Source: Numida meleagris
Taxonomy: Eukaryota > Chordata > Aves > Galliformes > Numididae
Length of the DNA: 64,000 nt
Direction: 5' to 3'
NCBI RefSeq assembly: GCF_002078875.1
Contig: NC_034411.1
Span: 54,840,486 to 54,904,485 of the forward strand
The notes under the pieces were generated by a model that saw only the letters and a list, made by a program, of their open reading frames with translations, was not told the origin of the DNA and did no database searches. Positions within the stretch are counted from its first letter, which is position 1. Each line of letters opens with the position of its first letter. Position numbers and translations under genes: made by a program. Of this stretch, positions 50,101 through 63,900 are shown piece after piece.

Positions 50101-52312
50101 AGCCAAACAGAACAAGAATCACTCTGAAAAGGAGCTCATACATTGGTTGAGGCAAGACAACAGCCAGTATGAATCCCAAATGGCTACTGTGGACCCAAGA
50201 ATGGGCTACCAAACTACTGTGCAAAGTGAAAATGGTAACACAGACATGCTCAAAATGTGCAGCAGGCACACAAATACTGCAAAACAGACAGCTGCTCTGA
50301 AGGATGTAAATACAAACAAAACACCTCACCGCCTAGAACATGATGTTCTTCAGTGTGTCATGGGTAGTGTGACATCTTTAAAAATATCTCATTTCTTAGG
50401 TACAAAGATGATATGTAATTACTTCTTCACAATTCTACTGCAGGTCCAACATCCTTCCTCCTTTGTGTGAAAAATCTATTACAGTAGTCTCTAAGCACTT
50501 CATAATTGTTCTCCATTATAGTGATTTGCATGATATTAGAGCTGTCACTGAATGTCAAGGTAATTTCCCTGTTTTCTTTCTTTGAATCCTTTTAGAAATT
50601 CTAGTTTAAAAGCACAGCTACTGTAAACATGTTCTAACAGAGGAGACTGCTAAACAGCAAAAAACATCTAAAGGACATGAGGCAGTAACTTCAAAATATC
50701 TCATCATTACAGAATTGACATTAATCAGTTACAGCTATGAAGACTTTTTCTTTCTTTTCACATCCAAAGAAACATAGGGAGTGAAGAACTCAGTTTTCAT
50801 TTCTGACAACAGCACCAGGATTATATACCAAAACTGGCTTTAAGTTCTTCAGGCCTGAAAAAATGCCAGAAAGAGAATACACCATGAGTCACCTCTAATT
50901 TCCAGCAGCAAACCTAGAGAAGAAGCAGATGCTGGAGCTAAAACATCCTTGCTGTACACACCTCTGTGAGGCACTGGACCAAAAAATATGTAGAATAAGC
51001 ATCCTGTTATTAAATGAGCTCTTATAGATTACATGGCATAGCTCTGAGCTTGGTTAGTACAAGAACCCAGGCTGCTGAGACAGCCTCAGTGGTTGCGACT
51101 GATGCAGCCTAATTATAGTGGTGCCTGCAACAGATTTAAGAGTCTTGTCCAACCCAAGAGATCCAACGTAGGCCCTGCATTCCTTGTTGACAAGTGTAGT
51201 CAAAGCTAGTAGTGACTTCTAATCAGGAAGATAAAGATTCTGAAGGAAACACACAGGACACAATGGAATACAGTCATTTATACTGCCATTTAGATATGGA
51301 AACAGAACACTGTGGAAAATAATATAAATCAAGAAGAATGTATTGGCTGATACAACAGAACTACTGCTTTTAAAATTGTTTCCAAAGCAAATTTAGACTG
51401 TGGCTAGGTTTTTTTCAGTACAGGTGCATCTTTAGTTTATTATTCAGGTACTACTTATGAAAACATAAGTCAACTTACAAAGGAAAAAGATCCATAAGAA
51501 AAACACCCTGGGCAGATCAGGTTTCATTTCGAAAAAAATCCATCCTGCCTTCAAAACTAAGTCCCATTGGTTATTACTATGGAGGAAATTTGCTTTTCCT
51601 TTAAAAAAAATAAAAATTAAGTTGGTTTGCATTCACATTTCTGTAGCCAAGTCTCCATGTCATAAAACAACTGTTACCATTTACACTTTTAGGTGAACTT
51701 GACAGAGAGATTAGCAGGGAGTTCGGAGAGCTCTGCAGACCAAGAGAATGAACCTCTGCTATTTCCAAAGATCCTGCTGCAGATCAGGACAGAACCGTGC
51801 AGAGGGAGCTAAAAGGGATCAGTTGCAGTAACCACTAGTCAGGTTATGACCAAAGAGAGCAATTCACTCTTGATTGCTCCATGCTGTCCATAACAGCCCA
51901 TCAAGGACAGAACATCCTACTTGAAAGAAAGAAATTGTCAAGTAGTAATTTTTCAAATAAAGGAACAGTTCTTGGAGGCTTCAAACTACGTTAAACATTA
52001 AGTATGTCCCTAGTGGTCAAAGTAAGCAGAAAAAATATTGTGATACTATTCTCTTGCTAAGAAGGGAGACCACGAGAAAACCAGAAGACCACAACTGTTT
52101 TAAGCTGTAATTCATTACAGCAACACAGAAGATGTCCTTAATGCATGGAAGGAGAATACAATTTATCCAGAATTAGGAAACCATTCAAAACTGTGGTCTA
52201 CACTTGTAAGTCTTAAATATTTAGGAAGGGCATCAAAAGCATGCTTTAATCACTAATCTTTCTTAAGAAGTTAAGTGACAGACATAACTCAGGTGAGAGG
52301 AAGTTTCTGGTT

Positions 52313-52338
52313 GTTTTTTTTTTTTTGTTGTTGTTGTT
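52313..52338. repeat. T tract followed by TTG repeats
   Basis: A run of T is followed by about four GTT units. It is simple sequence. Confidence 0.85.
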
Positions 52339-54268
52339 ACTTTCTCCTATTCTTACTGTTCAACGTTACAGCAAAGTAAGGACAGTTGCATAAATGAAGA
52401 GCTAAGAGCACTGGTCAGACAGCAAATCTCACAATCCTGTGAACGCAGGCTGAAGGACAGGCATCTGTGGGTATGCAAGTGTTTCCAGGTGCTCCTACTC
52501 TGGCTACATAGGGAAAGAAGAGTGCCTTGGGAAGAGGACAGACTTAAACAAAAGGAACATACATCTTAGCTTGTATCAGACTCGTGCCCTGTTATGCCAC
52601 CAAGGTGAGAGGTACCAGGCAGTTGCCCCAGACCTTCCCATAAAACCTCTGAGGAGGATCGTTAAAGGGGACAGAGAAACTCATTCACAGCCCCTACATC
52701 CCACTGAGCTCTCCCATCCCATTTTTCCATGTATTTAACAGCTTCTCTCAGAGCTTCTATCCCTTTGTATAGCCTGGAAACTCCAACTAGCCTTTCTCAA
52801 CTTTGTCCTGAATTTCTTTTGCCAGTATAGCTCTGCTGCCATCAAAGGGGAGGACAAAATATGAACTCAGTTGTCTTTGTTCCTGTTCAAAATCCAGTTT
52901 TGCCTTTGAGAAACCTCGATATGGCTCCAGATCAGACCATCAGAACGTGACCTCACATCAGTGCAGCAGAACCTTGATGCTGAGAGAAACTTCAGCTACT
53001 TCAAATATTTAAATGCAGGTATTTGCACACAAGCTGCATGCATGTCTTGGCTCTTGTTATCATCAAAGCCATAACAGTTGGTGGATCCCTGAGAAATCTA
53101 CAGATGACTAGATTCCCACTGGCTATAGAAAGAATTGACATATTCAGCTATGCTATCTCAAAGCATTTTTACTTGTAGCTGATTCACTGATCCCTAATGA
53201 CCATGAACAAAATTATCAGAAAGAACTACAAACAGAGAACAAACTTTACAGAAGGGAATTAACTATGTTAAATCTTGGTGGTAACTTAGGAAAAAAAGTA
53301 CAATTCTGTTAGATTTGGCTTATAGTTTGATATAAGGAAGTGATGAAATATTTTCAAATGTTATCTGACACAAAACAAACATGATTTAAAGGGTATCAAT
53401 TGAATAATACTAGAGGAAAAAAAGACATTTAAATAGATTTTTGGCAGAAACCTATTTTTTTAATATTAGCCAAGAACATTTGAGCTTGTACTATACTATC
53501 TTATTATGAGTTACTTTCCCAGTCTTAACTCAGAGAAATTGTAAGATAGGAAGTTGTTTTTCATAGTAAACTGTGTTCAAACTTGACTAATTAACCTAAC
53601 CCCTAACAACCAAATACTGAAAACAGACTAACTATGCTTTTTGAAGTCCAAACTCAGAAACTGGTCATGACCACAATAACAGTAATTGTGGTCAAATTCA
53701 TTGAGCTACGTAGGATGATGCTCTTATCTGAATATTTATTAACTTAGAGTTTACCACAGTTCATTAACTACAGTCTCATACATTCTTGAACAGCCATTTG
53801 TGAGATGCTTTCAGGCTATACAAACCCATTACAAAACAGGAAGCTCTCCTTTGTCAGCTAGCCTAATTCTATTAATCATTGCTGTCTGAAACTAACGAAT
53901 GCTGCTAATTTAAAGGCTCTTGTTGTCTTTCCCAATTCAGTCCCACAATGTAAATGCTAAAATCAATACTTCTGCGTGTTTTGTAATACTCCTTCTCCAC
54001 AGCACTTGCACAGTAGCCACGTGCAATGTGAGAAACCGCGAATTTTCAGCAATAGAGAAATGAAAAAACGATCTTCAAAATGTAGCTGGGGATGAAAAAG
54101 AAATGATTTGAGTTAGCATAACACAGCTAACTGAAGAATGCTAGGATGGTGTAATGCAATGGAAAGTACAGCAATAGCAGAGCAGCACAATCCTAGACTG
54201 CAGCAAATGAGAACAAGCCCAAACGCAGCAGTCATAGACACAGAAACAAAGGAAGAAAAACTACTTAC

Positions 54269-54392
54269 CTTCGGAAGGCCTCAGGTAGACAAGGATCTCC
54301 AACAAGATACTCTTCCTCCAGCCCCAACCCTTAAATGAGGTCTGGGAAGGGGTGGATCCCCCATTCTGGTCACTCAGGTGCATTGTATGCAT
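54269..54392 (-). other. Candidate alternative first exon or repeat-derived promoter exon
   Basis: On the minus strand an ATG at 54392-54390 opens 41 codons and one base (MHTMHLSDQNGGSTPSQTSF, then KGWGWRKSILLEILVYLRPS, then E) and meets a strong donor, CCGAAG followed by GTAAGTAG. The leftover G gives phase 1, which is what PDE7B exon A needs, and the joined reading is PSE-GDARVRG. TTTAAGGG within it resembles a TATA-type box. Mammalian PDE7B has alternative N-termini, but this peptide matches none I know. It could equally be part of an old LTR or a chance frame. Confidence 0.3.
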
Positions 54393-55965
54393 CCCCTGGG
54401 TTGGCCCTGCCTTCCTACCAAGTGCTCAATCACTGGTTCAGGCTGTGACTTGGCATTTCTGCTACAGATGGATAGATGGTGCTTAGTGTGTTTTCATTTA
54501 CAGATATGAAGATCTGCTTGCATAATTGAATTAGTGCTAGAATGAGTACTTATCATTGCTAGAGATTTGGGTGTGCTTTAATTTCTTGCCTTTGGGTAGA
54601 GTAGGTTAACAAAAGGCAACATTTTTGTTCTTGGTAAAGAGTCACAAAGAAAAATGAATCATAAACTGGCTAGATTGGAAATACTGAGAGAGTACTCCAC
54701 CTCACAGCATTTTTGTTCAGCTTCCAGTTTTTTAGGTAAAGAACTTTAATGGCCTGATAAATTATACAAGCTTACAACCTTTGGCTCAGTAGTAAAATTA
54801 CTTTAAGAAATCTCTCTACAAGCACACAAATTAACATCTATGGCTGTGACTATTCCACATAAGTAAGTTGGATAGCTAAGGCAGACCACTTTTTTTTCAT
54901 CCTAGTCCAGTCAGGGACCACGCAAACAGGCCCTGTATTATCGACAGCCTTCAGAGGACTTCTTTGCAGGCTTCTGTGTTAGCATACACTGGGGGGCAAA
55001 CCCAGAAACTAAAGGGGAAATAAGTAAAACACTAGCAAAATACAAAACAAAACCAAAGAAATCCAGCAATAAAACCTTATTCCAGGCCTCAGAAGACACT
55101 ATTCTCAGTATGGTTTATCTGCTTACTGGGGTCCCTCCTTCAATTTCTAAGAACTGAATCTAAAATAAGAAACGTAAGATCACAGTATTTCTGCACCATG
55201 GGTGCATCTGCAACAGGAAACTGCATTGTAATAAACGTTTTGCAAAGATATCTCTACGGATAACAAACAATTACGTTGCTCTACTTTTCTAGATTTTTTT
55301 CTGACATTCTAAGGTGAATCAATAGAAATAGCAGTCTAAAAAGTGATGATATACTTGGCATTATGCTGGCATAATCTCTAGTTAATTACAATTGTTATCA
55401 TCTGTGCTATTTGTAATTCTGAGCAGATACATTTCTATGGAAAGAGTAAGTGAATGAATAAAAAGTACTTTATCTCCTAAGTATTTTTATTACATATTTA
55501 ATTCTTAATACCGTCATACCACGATGAGAGAAAATAAGACATAATTGTAAGAAAGGAAAGGAAAGCTTAAGTTGTTACACGAATATTTTCTGTGATTTCC
55601 ATCTTTATACCTACAAGAATTCAACCTCTCTGTGGAGAGGATCATTAGTTTCTCATCACTGCTGCAGAGATAGGTGCATGCTGTGCTTTTCTGGAGAGAT
55701 GTTTTTTACTGTTCTTGTTTTTAACCTAAAGCAAATGCTATGCTTAGTAGATATCTATGAACACTCACTACTTTTTTTTCCTGAAGTTCAGTGGCTCAGT
55801 GAGAAAACCTAACATTAGGAGGAATTTTTTCTCTCAACCACTTTCCTTTGTCCACCTGTCTCCCTAATCAAGTGAGATGTAAAAGTTAAAAAAGCACAGT
55901 GTTGGACACTCTTGGCGCTATCTGCTTAGGGCTGCCAGCCTCCTTTGTGCATGAGCCCCACAGCA

Positions 55966-56000
55966 CAGTGTCAGTGTCAGTGTCAGTGTCAGTGTCAGTG
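55966..56000. repeat. CAGTGT hexanucleotide microsatellite
   Basis: There are five full CAGTGT units and a partial sixth, without mismatch. On the minus strand it reads as alternating Asp-Thr within a short chance frame. Confidence 0.95.
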
Positions 56001-56557
56001 ATAAAGTGCAATCTCTGGTGTCCTGCAGAAGGATAGGGGAGGCTTGGATATTCATCACATTTATCATCTGAATCCTCCATATGCAGGCTAAATAAAACAT
56101 GTTTACTGCGCAGATGAAAAATTTTCAAGAGCTCATAAAAGTCTCTGAAACCCTGGAATGTATCTCCATTTAAGCAGAAGGAAAATGGTAGGTAAACAAA
56201 AGAAATTCATGCTTATCATTTAGCAACAGGTTCTCTCTCTGATTTCAGTTTTTGTAATCTTCCTGTCAAAAACTGTTTATTTCATACACAGGCACTGCTG
56301 AACAAAACTCTGCTAGTCTGTGCTTGCTGCCTCCTCCTGCACTCCAGATATAACAAAAGGTAATTTTCTCTCCATATTTTGGTGTAATTGATTAACATGA
56401 AAGATGTGTACTTTTCATTTAAAGCCTTCTTTACAAAAATCTGAAATACCAAGGCTTCACTATAAGCATCAGGTATTTATTAGATATAAAGCAAAGTACT
56501 GTCAATCCTGACACTCAAAACAAAAAATTATTTCCCCTTCACTTCTCTGATCTCCAA

Positions 56558-57002
56558 TCATAGAATCATAGAATTGCCTGGGTTGAAAAGGACCTCAAAG
56601 ATCATCGAGTTTCAACCCCTCTGCTGAGTGCAGGGTCGCCAACCACTAGACCAGGCTGCCCAGAGCCATGTCCAGCCTGGCCTTGAATGCCTCCAGGGAC
56701 AGGGCATCCACAGCTTCCTTGGGCAACCTGTTCCATTGTGTCACCACCCTCTGAGTGAAAAACATCCCCCTAATATCTAATCTGAATCTCCCGTCTCAGT
56801 TTAAAACCATTCCCCCTTGTCCTATTGCTATTCACCCTCACAAACAATCATTCCCCCTCCTGTTTATACGCTCCCTTCAAGTACTGGAAGGCCACAATGA
56901 GGTCTCCCCAGTCTTCTCTTCTCCAAGCTAAACAAGCCCAGTTCCCTCAACCTTTCTTCATAGGAGAGGTCCTCCAGCCCTAACCGAGCACAGCCCTACA
57001 TC
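56558..57002 (-). mobile_element. CR1 LINE 3' fragment
   Basis: The reversed tail starts ATCATAGAATCATAGAATTG and runs through GCCTGGCCTTGAATGCCTCC, CCCCCTTGTCCTATTGCTAT and CTCTTCTCCAAGCTAAACAA, to the worn remains of the ORF2 C-terminus near 57000. It is in PDE7B sense orientation. Confidence 0.95.
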
Positions 57003-58004
57003 AGCCAAGGGGATGTACCTGAAATACACATGAACTCACCAGCTGAACATCAGACTAAGTCTAAATTTTGACCAAACAAGTGTGTTGTTCTAATTTCAAA
57101 ATAAATAAGTTCATCCAGTCCCTATAGGGTAAGTCAAATTTACAACAGAGTGTTACAACTTAGAATCTGGACCCCGAGCTATCAGATTTTATGGCTTTTT
57201 AATTTACACATCTGAGCATAAGTATCACTCATGCCTGCTCTCAACAAGTTACTGTTATGTTCACTGACAAAATACACAACCTTGAAAAGCCTCACGAACC
57301 CTACATTTCAAAAGCATTTCATAATTGTTTACCTCTTGGCCTGAACAGTAGTACTGTATGTACAAGGCCCCCTTGAACTTGTGTAACTCAAAATTGCTTA
57401 GAAAGTTTTCCTCAAATGATTCTAATTTCTTCAGGAAACAAAAACAAACAATTATTATGACATATTCAAACAAAGATTTTTTTGTTTGGGCTTTTTGTTA
57501 AAAATAAAAAATTCCTTTTTCTTCTATCCCAGAAAAGCAGTTTTCATTCCTATTTATTTCAAAGGAATGCCTGCAATTTTGCGGTATTATGCAAACCCCA
57601 ATTAGCAGTCCACAAGGTGTTTTGAAAAACAGTGCCTAATGTGTTACAGACACACATAGTGGCCAACTTCCAACAGCCTGAAAAAATGCCTTTTTTGAAA
57701 GAAAGTTTGGGAATTAAGTCACTTCAATATTACTGGGAAATTTTGATAGAAATAATTCTTCCAACAGTTAATAAAACTTTCTTCTTATTATTAACAGTTG
57801 TTGGTTTATGTTCTTGTACAGGAACAGAGCAGGATATTTGTGGCAGTCGAGCAATGTGGTTTCCTTCAGCCTTTCTTTAAAATCCAGTTCTACAACTACT
57901 TGCTGCTGAGAAAAATGGTTAGTGTTACTTATCATGGCTGTTATTTGAAAACAGTCCAAAACACATCCATTGATTACATTCTTTTCAGTTTTCTGGAACC
58001 TAAA

Positions 58005-58046
58005 ACTTTTTTTTTTTCGTTTTAATTTTTTATATATTTTTTTTTA
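58005..58046. repeat. T-rich tract
   Basis: Several T runs are broken by CG, AA and a short TATATA stretch. Confidence 0.85.
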
Positions 58047-60910
58047 ATTTCCACCTGTGCAGTGGCTAGGCTAGCACAGTAGGGCATGGGTATATAGACT
58101 GTGCAACAAAGCAATATCCATGATCAGGTTTTACAGCAATATGAACTGAAAGGGATGGGAAGCACTATTTACTCTAGATGTTATCCTTAGCTATAAGATA
58201 GATCACCATTGATCAAGATTTTCTGCCTGACACAATTTATCAACATTTCAGGAACAAGACCCCACTGATTTAAAATACCCAAAGCAACACCAACACAGAA
58301 GTGACAATGAAGTTCCTGCCTGCCCCAGGTGCTAAGGTTTTCCTCCCTTCATCACCACATTTGTGGACAAGTTTTATGAGCTCACAAGTCAGAAGGTAAA
58401 AGGTACAGAAGAGCATGTTATACAGATGTGCATTTCAAATGCTTGTGACTGTATAACAATGCCTATTTCATATCTCTTTACTCCTCTTCTCCACAGAGGG
58501 AAAAAACCTCATTGTTTTGTTCATAATCTTTTGCAACTGATCTCACCACAGCCGACTCCAATAAGCACGTTTTATTGCTCAATTAGTTCTTTATTTCTAT
58601 CATGCCTAAGAACAGAAGCTAGATGTTCAAAGTTTAAACCGTTTTTTTATTCCACACATAGTTTCTAAAACTCTCATCTTTCTTTCCCTGACACATGGAA
58701 GTTCCCGGTCTCTCCTTTTTCCACTTTTTAATCATGCCTTGGCTCCTCATGAAACTCCAAGAGGCCCCAGCAGGCTCAGCTCCTCTCTGTGCTTCATTTG
58801 CAAGCACAAAGTGGAGCAGAGTGGGCCTTCCTGAACAGAGCGCTAAAAAGGAGAAAGCTTTCAAAGATTTTAATTATCATCAGGATAAACATGAAGGGAA
58901 CACTTATCTTAAACTTCAATCATTTTTTCCAAACTTGTCTTCTAGAATAATGAAAACCTCTGGAAACATCATCAATTTCAGATCAGCAGGCTAGAGATAC
59001 TGTAAGTATTCAGTTAGTTGAATTAGACATACATATAAATTTGTGAGTATCATTAATTCCTTCAGTAACAAGTCAAAACTGATTTTTGCGTTGTATTATC
59101 TGAGAACTGAGCTTCTGGTCAACTGCCATTTTACTCTTCCTTGTTTTAAAAGTTTGAAAAGGAAAATTAAAAATAAATAAATAAAAGCTATTTGCTTTAC
59201 TGCTATAAATCAGTAAATTAAAGTGTTTAAAAGGAAGAACCAGAGCTTCAGCTGAGTGATTCTTAACCACAACTTTGGCTTTACTTTAAGATTTACTGGG
59301 CCTCAAGCAGCCAAAATGGGGTCAGATGGTGAAAAATGTTCCCTATGTTTCACTTGCCAATCTGGGAAACTGAGCAGGATTCTGGGTTGAGGCAGCTACA
59401 AAATATGGGACCCAATCTGTTCTGCAACTACAGCCATGCCTGTAGCAGTCTTGCTAACAGGCCATTGCTTTCAATAGCACAAAGACAGTCACCAAACTGC
59501 AAGTATAAAGTCATCTTCCAAGGGCAGAAGAAGATGAGGTGATTACACTCAAAGAGTTTATTGCTTTATGATGTACCTGCTGTTCTGTCGAATGCCTCAT
59601 CCCCACAGCTCAGCTAAGTTAGGGGAACACGTCTCCCTCAGCGTAAAACAAACTTTTTAACCAGACTAATGAACTTGTGGGGCAGTAACATGAAACTAAC
59701 GTGGTGGTTTCCAAGGTTATTATGCATCTGTACCCGCATTCCCTGGGATGGTTATAGAGGTGAACTCCATAGGACACGATGGGCCAAACTGTTTTTGCCT
59801 CACTGGTAGGCCTCACCTCTGCTCCAGGGAGCAGCACTGACAGCAGTCCAGAATGAGGGGGGATGGCCTCCACCTTATCTTTTCATTAGTATGAAGTCTC
59901 TCTAAGTTTCAAAGCTGGAAACTTGAAGACAAGATTATAAGCTTTTTCTTGTTGAATTATAGCAGTAAGAAAAGCCGCCACTCTGAGCCCAAATGAAATG
60001 TGTTTAAGGCTTGGGCCCTATTTCAAGTTCTTATTAGCTCCTGGAGAGCTGCCACTGCAGCTCAAAATCTCTCCTGCCTGAAGCTGCTTAACTCAGTCAT
60101 ACAAAGAAGTCTGCATTGGCATGGAGAGAAGACTGTTCCTTTCGATTCCCTGTTTGCAGCCCTGATCAGCCCTGTGCAACCTATCCTAGCTACACTGCGG
60201 AGCCTGAGCCAGAGCTGCAGGTCTGCTTTCAATCTTCACATCTTCCTGTAGCACAGGAGACATAAACCCATGCCACACAGCAAGAAGGCTCCACCAGACC
60301 ACCGATGCACAGATCACCTGTGACATGTCAACACTGCTAGTAGCCCTGAGCAGCTTCTGAGTGCCTCATCCATAATTCATGCTTCCTTAAAGTGGTTTCT
60401 GTGTGTATTTGATGGCTGACGCTCCAAACTCATTTCTGATCTGTTGCACACTAATATCTAAGAGCTCTAAATGCTAGCTGACTTCCCCAGCAAGGCATTA
60501 AGTTACACACAGAGTCTTTGTTCTCCACCCCCCAAAAAACCTAGCACCTTTCCTGTAAACCAGTTCATGCCTTCAGCAGCTGAAAAGGAAGTACAGGTTT
60601 TCTCCCCCACTCTGCATCTTAGAGAAGCAAAGAAAACCAACTGCAGTAGTCACCCACACACCTCCCTCCTCTTCCAGCTATCTTTTCAAGCACTAAAGGC
60701 TGCCCTTTGAAAAGCAGCTCTCTTGGTAACAGTTTGTAGGTTGCATTTTCAGGGCCTGTCACTGGTGATTTAGAATAATCACACTCTGTGGCTCACCCAG
60801 CTTGATTCCTTGCCTTTTGCAGCTGGCCATACTTTCAGGTGTGGCCTTCCACCCAAAGCAGGCAGGAAGATACACCTCTCCAGTCTCTGGAACAGAAGCT
60901 GGCAGGCAGC

Positions 60911-60945
60911 TCTTTTTTTTTTTTTTTGGCTTTTCTTTTTTTTCC
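60911..60945. repeat. T-rich pyrimidine tract
   Basis: A long T run is followed by GGC and mixed T/C. It is simple sequence. Confidence 0.85.
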
Positions 60946-63900
60946 CCCTAATTTCCCCATGTTTCTTCATTTGTGAAAACATCCTGTAAACACAGACAGC
61001 AAAATTAAATATTTGCCCAGTGATTCCCTGTTTCCATTGTAACTTCTGTGTTTGCAGATTTTACATTTGATAACAGAGGGAGAGAACCAACAGTGAAAAC
61101 AGTTCTAATTTTTTCACCCCAATTAAAAAAAACTGTACTGCTGTCCCCAAAGGACAAAATGTCACCTCTTCTGTGCGTTGTTGTCTCCAGTACGCCAGCC
61201 ACATCCCACCAACCCCCATTTCTATCATAAATTTGTCCAAAACAACAAATTCAGAACATACTGCTCTCATCCCCCTTCAAAAATCCAGAGTCCTATTCAA
61301 CTGCATCAAGCCTTAAATTGTTTTCTTATGTCATCCTCAAGGACAAGAGCTTAGAGTAGAGGTATACAGTCTTGCTTCCAAACAATCTTTTGATTTATAC
61401 AGCACTCAAGTAAAATGGGCTATGTAGATTTGTGATGCCCTTTAGCACCACATAGGTAACACATAAGAAGCCATTCTTTCCTCATTTCAGTGCCACTTAT
61501 TTTTGTTTTGTCCTCTAACCAGCCTGGTAGCACAGTTGATTTCCCCCTTTAAAAGACTTTAAAACAGACATCCAACTGTTCTGATTTCCCATGGATTAGT
61601 TGCACTCCCCCCCAAAACATCTGTCTGGCATTCATGTTTTTACACGCTTTTCTTTTTACTGTCATGCTGCTTCATATTATTTGATCTCTGCTCCTTCCAC
61701 TTCTGCCTCTCTGTGTAGCTGAAACAGCTCTGTGTTATTTTATCGGCCTCAAACTGAAAGAGCAACACGGGACAGACACAAAGTTTCGCTGCTGTTTCCT
61801 ACTTGTGCTTGCTCACAGGAGGCTGAGGCCCTTCTCGTTATAAAAAGATGTTTCTGGGAATAGGGGCAGAACTTTTGAGCAACAATAAATGAGTTGAAAA
61901 AGCTTCTACTGGCAGCACCTTAACAGTTCACTGGGAAAGCTGCTGATTCCTACGAGCCATATGGTTTTGATGGTTGCAGTGTTCAAGATGCATAATATAA
62001 CGAGTTTTTCCTCAGAAAATTAAGCTTAGGTACCTACTCTCTCCTTTGGGACAAAGGTGAAAGAGAAGCATCAGGGCAAAAATGTGTTCCTCCTGGCAGA
62101 GACACGTAATTGAAATAGTTGCTGGTTGGTAGCATGAGTGCTTTTGCCTGGTGACAATCATTCCAGTAGCTCTGTCTGCCCTAACTAGAAGAAGGTGTTG
62201 GGTGATATCTGGAGAAAAATATGAGTCCTCTTGACTTGAGCCTGTCACTAAATATTTCTGGGGCAATTCGCAAGCCATTTACGTGAAGACAGTGAAAGCT
62301 GTGTTTGTGAGGGAGATTAACTGCCTGCAGACTCCAATGGGACAGTCTTCTGCACCATGTGCCACCCTTTGGTAAAGGAAAGGAGGAGTAAATAAAATTC
62401 TGTCTGTAACAAAGAGGTGAGTGGTAGTGGTGCAAGGGATGTCAGTCCTCTATTGAAAGGATAATCAGTGAAAATCTTCTGTGCAGAGATGGAAAGTGCA
62501 GGACAGGAAGATTTAAAAGGATATCTAAACTAGAGAAGAGGCAAAAAAGACTGAGTGTGGGAGTCAGTTAAGCTGGAGACAGAGGTGTGCACTGCAACAG
62601 AAGAGAACTAATTTGTAGTGAAGTAGTCAGCCTGGTCACAGTAATTTGGAAAGATGTTCAAAGGCACGGCAGCTGAGGAGTATGTCAGGGCAGACTTTGC
62701 AGTAGGAAAGGAGTACAAATGACTGCTATGTGAAAAGCAGGATTTGACAGGGATGGTGAAGAAGGTATCCTGTAACAAACTGGTGCTGTGCCTTGCTAAC
62801 GTGGAGGAGAACTGGATCAGGAAACTACATTGAGCTGTCCTACATTTTCTCACCCTCATCTTTCCATGTGATCTAGAGTCAGCACGAAATTTGAAGTCAC
62901 TAAGCCAAAATGGGACTACAGGGAAAAAAACAAAAACCTAAGCAGATGACCAGAAAAACACAGATGCTCAGTAACAATCTAAGTAGCTTCAGTATCTCTG
63001 CCTCTACTTTGTAGTGGTGCTCTTAACTCATGCTGTTAACAAGATCACATGCAAAACACTTTTCTGTCTGTATAACAAGGCAGCTAAGTATAGTGTGCTT
63101 TCCCCTTATGGTCATTTGATCCTATTCAAAACATGTAATCTCCCAGGTCTCCAGTCTGTGCAAAGCCAGACATCAGCACATTTTTGGCTACAGGGCACCT
63201 ACAAAAAAAGATTAGTGACAGTCTTGTGAGGCTTGGGTTGAAGATTCTGTCAAGGGGCCAATATTTCAATAAGGTACCTTGCATTTTCATTATGAGAATT
63301 CCAGCTCATTATTAGCAAAGTTAGTTTAACTTTCAGTCTGTTTTGCCAGCTACTAAGTACATGTTTAATGATGTACATTGCTGGAAAAGGGAGAAGGAAA
63401 GACCTATTTTAATGCTATTCCACTGGGAAATTAAATGAGTTCGCAGAGTCTGCCTAGTTAGAAGTTATAACTTTATTTTGAATTTCATATTTTTAATATA
63501 ATTATTGATTTAATAGCTGTGCACCTTCATTATATGATCATATTTTACAGATCTCATCTTACAAGTCAGAAAACCAGAACTCTGGATTCTGTAGGTGGCG
63601 TAAGCATTTATTTGACATTAATCAGGTGGCTTCTCAGACACTTAAAGTCAGACTTATATCTTAATGAACCAGTGCTTCAGACCTAATTATCAGTGAAGAA
63701 CTGAGCATCCAGGTCCTATCAAAGATCTGTGAAATCTTTTTAAAGTCCATACATTTCTCATGAGTACAGCAAGTGGGTAAGCTAGGCAAAAGCAAACACA
63801 GTGAACCTGCCACTGAACGTATCCCATTCTACTCAGGACAGGAAAATCCCTTCCTCCTGATTGTCTTATTTTCTCCACAGACAAAATAGGGTCTTAGAGC

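Larger units (their letters stand above)
45997..56557. other. Non-coding region, probably PDE7B 5' intron
   Basis: Few repeats are visible. Small items are a 15-bp tandem duplication (47085-47114), a short CA run near 48761-48769, a T/TTG tract (52313-52338), a possible first exon on the minus strand (54269-54392) and a CAGTGT repeat (55966-56000). Open frames up to 107 codons (50147-50470) are not recognisable. Confidence 0.6.

Noticed and set aside
50147..50470. 107-codon plus-strand frame overlapping a 100-codon minus-strand frame
   Set aside because: Neither resembles a known protein and neither shows splice or start context; treated as chance.
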